From: Gammaproteobacteria bacterium | GTDB lineage: Bacteria; Pseudomonadota; Gammaproteobacteria; Steroidobacterales; Foliamicaceae | Reading direction: 5' to 3' | Assembly: GCA_026708965.1 (NCBI GenBank) | Contig: JAPOTY010000006.1 | Span: 62,001-126,000 of the forward strand | Length of the DNA stretch: 64,000 bases | In this document: one piece after another, positions 61,600 through 64,000 of the stretch | Position numbering within the stretch: position 1 is the first letter of the stretch | Layout of the letters: every line of letters starts with the position of its first letter | Made by a program: the position numbers and the translations under genes | The notes under the pieces: model-generated | The model's database searches: none | What the model saw: only the letters and a program-made list of their open reading frames with translations | Told to the model about the DNA's origin: nothing

Positions 61600-62082
61600 T
61601 CAGGGCGCAAGGAGGCGGTCGCCGGGCTTGATGCCCCAGCGCGCCGCGGCGCCGGCTTTCAGTTCCAGCACGCGGTTGACGGGTTCGCCCGACGGGATGC
61701 TTTCCAGGCTCAGGGGCCGGGTGCCTGCGGCGATGCGGGCCACGCGGCCGTCGGCGCGGATGAATAGCATGTCCAGCGACACGTAGGTATTCTTCATCCA
61801 CATGCTGATCGGCTGCTCGCGGCGGTAAACGAATAGCATGCCTTGTGTTTCGGGCAGCTCGCGCATGTGCATGAGGCCGCGGCGCTGCTCGGCCGGGGTT
61901 TCCGCCAGCCAGAAGTCCAGCAGCACGCAGGCGCCGCCGGATGCCTCCAGCACGCCGCGGGCCTTTGCCAGCCCGTCAAGGTTTTGCGCGGCGGCAAGCG
62001 GCTGCCATAGCGCCAGCACGGCCAGCGCCAGCAAAGCGTTTTGCCTGTTTATCCGCCCGCGCGGTGCTCTTCCGCTTTCCAT
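61600..62082 (-). CDS. Exported DUF192 protein
   Basis: 160 residues from ATG 62082. The frame to 62118 is possible but a start nearer the signal peptide is more natural. The signal core ALLALAVLALWQPLAAAQ ends near 34. The DUF192 blocks LAETPAEQRRGLMHMRELPE and MWMKNTYVSLDMLFI then VNRVLELKAGAAARWGIKPGD are present. A small periplasmic beta-barrel of unknown function, convergent with the ABC permease. Confidence 0.9.
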   Translation of the reverse strand: MESGRAPRGRINRQNALLALAVLALWQPLAAAQNLDGLAKARGVLEASGGACVLLDFWLAETPAEQRRGLMHMRELPETQGMLFVYRREQPISMWMKNTYVSLDMLFIRADGRVARIAAGTRPLSLESIPSGEPVNRVLELKAGAAARWGIKPGDRLLAP

Positions 62083-62159
62083 GCGGCAAGTATGGACTGG
62101 CTTGCCCGCTTGTTGCATGGTTCATTGGCGCTGCGGTTCCGAAAGGCTCCGGCATGCCC

Positions 62160-62268
62160 GCCTGTTGCGCCTGCCCCTATTGCGTGGAGACGCATGAACC
62201 CATCCATGGGGCTCGGCTGGGGCATCCTGCCCCAGACGCTCCACGCAATAGGGGCAGGCGCAACAGGC
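62160..62268 (+). repeat. Structured hairpin repeat family A, copy A4
   Basis: Outer arms 62160-62189 and 62239-62268 pair perfectly over 30 bp (GCCTGTTGCGCC...GTGGAG) and differ from the arms of A1 and A2. The 49-nt core begins ACGCATGAA, with CCC-ATCCAT-GGG (62199-62210) and CTGGGGC-ATCCT-GCCCCAG (62217-62235). The first 24 core bases are identical to copy A2 read on its minus strand. It lies between the divergent DUF192 and moxR genes; the rest of 62083-62380 shows only a candidate -10. Confidence 0.85.
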
Positions 62269-62336
62269 TACCGCTGCGCTGCCGTGTCGGGTTGGCTGCG
62301 GGTGTCATGCGGCGCGGCGGAGCGCAATGCGGGGGC

Positions 62337-62342
62337 TACAAT
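62337..62342 (+). promoter_or_regulatory. -10 box of second moxR operon
   Basis: TACAAT followed by CGC, 38 bp before the moxR start. No convincing -35 is seen. Confidence 0.35.
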
Positions 62343-62380
62343 CGCTGGCCTATGACTGATCGCTGGCTTGCCTGAAACCT

Positions 62381-63373
62381 ATGTCCGCCGAAGCTGCGCT
62401 CCAACCGCCGCGGTCGCAGCCGCTGGCGGCGCTGCGGCGCCGCATGGAGGAGCAGGTGCTGGGCCAGGAGGAGTTCATCGAGCATATGCTGATCGCCCTT
62501 CTGGCCGGCGGCCATCTGCTGGTGGAAGGCGTGCCGGGGCTGGCCAAGACCCGGGCGGTGAAGGTTTTGGGGCGTTGTTTGAACGCCAGCTTCCACCGCG
62601 TCCAGTTCACGCCCGACCTCCTGCCCTCGGATATTACCGGCACCGATATCTTTCGCCCGCAGACGGGCGGGTTCGAGTTTCGCCCCGGGCCGCTGTTCCA
62701 TCACCTCGTTCTGGCCGACGAAATCAACCGCGCTTCGGCCAAGGTGCAGTCGGCCCTGCTGGAGGCGATGGAGGAGAAGCAGGTGACCGTGGCGGAGAAG
62801 AGTTGGCCGCTGCCGGAGCCTTTTTTGGTGATGGCCACGCAAAACCCGATTGAGCAGGAAGGCGCCTATCCGCTGCCGGAGGCCCAGCTCGACCGCTTCC
62901 TGATGAAAACCACGATCGGCTATCCCGGCGCCGAGGATGAGCAGCGGATCGTGGCGCTCACCCGGCTAGAGGCATCCGGGGAGCGTCGGCAGCCCGGGAA
63001 GCAGGTGCCGGGCTACGCGGTGGAGCAGGTGCTGAGCGACCGCGCCAAGGTTTTGCGGATTCATTTGGCCGAACGGCTGGAGCGCTATATCGTGGAACTG
63101 GTGCGCGCCACACGGGATCCTGGCGCGCGCGACGGCTCGCTTCACGGCTTGGTGAGCTACGGCGCCAGCCCGCGCGCATCGATCGCGCTGGACCGCTGCA
63201 GCCGGGCGCGCGCCTTCCTGCGCGGACGGGATTTCGTGACGCCGGGCGATATCCAGGCCCTATCGCCGGCGGTGCTCCGCCACCGCATCATCCTGACCTA
63301 CGAGGCGGAGGCCGAAGGCCGTAGTTCCGCGGAAGTGATCGACCGCCTGCTCGATTGCGTGGCGGTGCCCTGA
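62381..63373 (+). CDS. MoxR family AAA+ ATPase (cluster 2)
   Basis: 330 residues. Walker A GVPGLAKTRAVK (Ala before Lys, a common MoxR variant), Walker B VLADEINRAS, sensor 1 VMATQNPIEQEGAYPLPEAQ. Distinct from the MoxR at 21643, for example HRVQFTPDLLPSDITGTDIF and FEFRPGPLFHHLVLA. It is followed 8 bp later by a DUF58 gene, so a second, separate MoxR system begins here and continues beyond the window. Confidence 0.94.
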   Translation: MSAEAALQPPRSQPLAALRRRMEEQVLGQEEFIEHMLIALLAGGHLLVEGVPGLAKTRAVKVLGRCLNASFHRVQFTPDLLPSDITGTDIFRPQTGGFEFRPGPLFHHLVLADEINRASAKVQSALLEAMEEKQVTVAEKSWPLPEPFLVMATQNPIEQEGAYPLPEAQLDRFLMKTTIGYPGAEDEQRIVALTRLEASGERRQPGKQVPGYAVEQVLSDRAKVLRIHLAERLERYIVELVRATRDPGARDGSLHGLVSYGASPRASIALDRCSRARAFLRGRDFVTPGDIQALSPAVLRHRIILTYEAEAEGRSSAEVIDRLLDCVAVP

Positions 63374-63381
63374 GTCGAGCC

Positions 63382-64000
63382 ATGCTGAAGAGCCCGAAGG
63401 GAAGGGGGCGCACATGGATCGGTCTGCCGGAACTGCTGGCCATGCGCCATGCGCGCTTCGATTGGCCCTTGCCAACCGCCGGACACGCCCGCAGCGGGGC
63501 GGCGGCTGCGCCGTTGCGGGCCCGGGGCATGGAATTCGACCAGCTGCGCGCTTGGCAGCCGGGCGACGATTCCAGGCACATGCACTGGAAGGCCACGGCG
63601 CGAACCGGACGGCCCTATACCAAGCTCTATCAGGAGGAGAGCGAGCGGCCGTGCGTGCTGTGCGCCGATCTTTCGCCGCGCATGCATTTCGCCACGATGG
63701 GCGTGTTCAAGTCGGTTTTGGCGGCGCGGGTGGCAATGATGATCGCTTTCTCGGCCTGCGCGGCGCGCGAGCGGGTGTCGGCCCTGGTGATGAGTTCGGC
63801 AGGCTTTGCCCTGAGTCCGCCGCTATCGGGCCGGCGGGGCGTGCAGTCGCTGGCCGCCGCGCTGGCGGCGGCTTTCCGCGGGGGGCCGCCTGCGGCGGAT
63901 TCGTTTGCTCCGCGGCTGAGCGCGGCCGCGCCGCTGCTGCGCCGCCATGCCCCATGGGGCAGCCGGCTGGTATTGATCAGCGATTTCCTGGGCGCGGACG
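63382..64000 (+). CDS. DUF58 protein, 3' end outside window (cluster 2)
   Basis: At least 206 codons from ATG 63382, open to the window edge. The DUF58 signature is seen: DQLRAWQPGDDSRHMHWKAT, ARTGRPYTKLYQEESERPCV, then CADLSPRMHF where the VWA-like strand falls. The metal site D-x-S-x-R is weaker than in the cluster 1 protein. Partner of the adjacent MoxR ATPase. Confidence 0.88.
   Translation, partial: MLKSPKGRGRTWIGLPELLAMRHARFDWPLPTAGHARSGAAAAPLRARGMEFDQLRAWQPGDDSRHMHWKATARTGRPYTKLYQEESERPCVLCADLSPRMHFATMGVFKSVLAARVAMMIAFSACAARERVSALVMSSAGFALSPPLSGRRGVQSLAAALAAAFRGGPPAADSFAPRLSAAAPLLRRHAPWGSRLVLISDFLGAD

Overview
The window reads as high-GC Gammaproteobacteria DNA (my estimate, not a computed figure). 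The evidence is a fused chorismate mutase/prephenate dehydrogenase TyrA, an AmpD-AmpE pair, EF-P, a dedD-cvpA-purF run, a gshB-yqgE-ruvX run, and a short FimV-like protein between asd and truA. The large TonB-dependent receptors and the receptor/beta-propeller-phytase pair suggest an aquatic or soil heterotroph that takes up polymers and organophosphate. I cannot name the genus. No rRNA, tRNA, CRISPR array or intact transposase was seen.

Layout. 1-3251: a CydDC-like heterodimeric ABC exporter, cut by the left edge. 3261-4887: a toxin-antitoxin patch with a MazF-type module on the minus strand and a VapBC-type module on the plus strand, separated by a double-palindrome operator and bounded by a 28-bp direct repeat. 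4983-8255: dienelactone hydrolase, EF-P, phosphatidylserine decarboxylase and PrmB. 8256-8658: two large hairpin elements of a repeat family. 8659-13034: a minus-strand run aroC-asd-fimV-like-truA-accD. 13329-18371: a TonB-dependent receptor followed by a response regulator/histidine kinase pair. 18564-35700: a 17-kb plus-strand MoxR/von Willebrand cluster containing a 2215-residue TPR protein and ending in a TlpA-like thioredoxin. 35927-38582: dedD-cvpA-purF. 38572-41067: an M1 metallopeptidase. 41215-45303: a candidate Pho box, a TonB receptor and a beta-propeller phytase. 45383-48255: tyrA, a 2-hydroxyacid dehydrogenase and pdxH. 48266-49701: ampD-ampE (minus). 49783-52675: gshB, yqgE, ruvX and a PyrK-like flavoprotein. 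52862-54850: an AlbA_2/HATPase/TPR protein of defence-gene type. 55023-58506: yggS, an SRPBCC protein and an EF-G-like GTPase. 58511-58835: a decayed DinJ/YafQ module. 58896-61574: a GntR/YtrA-type regulator with a two-gene ABC transporter. 61600-62082: DUF192. 62160-62268: a third copy of the hairpin element. 62381-64000: a second moxR-DUF58 pair running off the right edge.

How the genes work together. The 17-kb cluster encodes a MoxR AAA+ ATPase, a DUF58 adaptor, two membrane-anchored VWA-type proteins, and large exported TPR and thioredoxin proteins. That composition suggests an envelope assembly or quality-control machine. The phytase pair would release phosphate from phytate and is plausibly under phosphate control.

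The observation I consider most novel is the family of structured repeats at 8336-8430, 8477-8586 and 62160-62268. Each has perfectly paired 23-30 bp outer arms whose sequence differs between copies, around a conserved 49-50 nt core. The core itself holds two small hairpins with constant loops and compensatory stem changes. This looks like selection for a fold rather than for a sequence. A second, REP-like family has three copies, and one of them lies in frame inside the signal-peptide region of the giant TPR protein.
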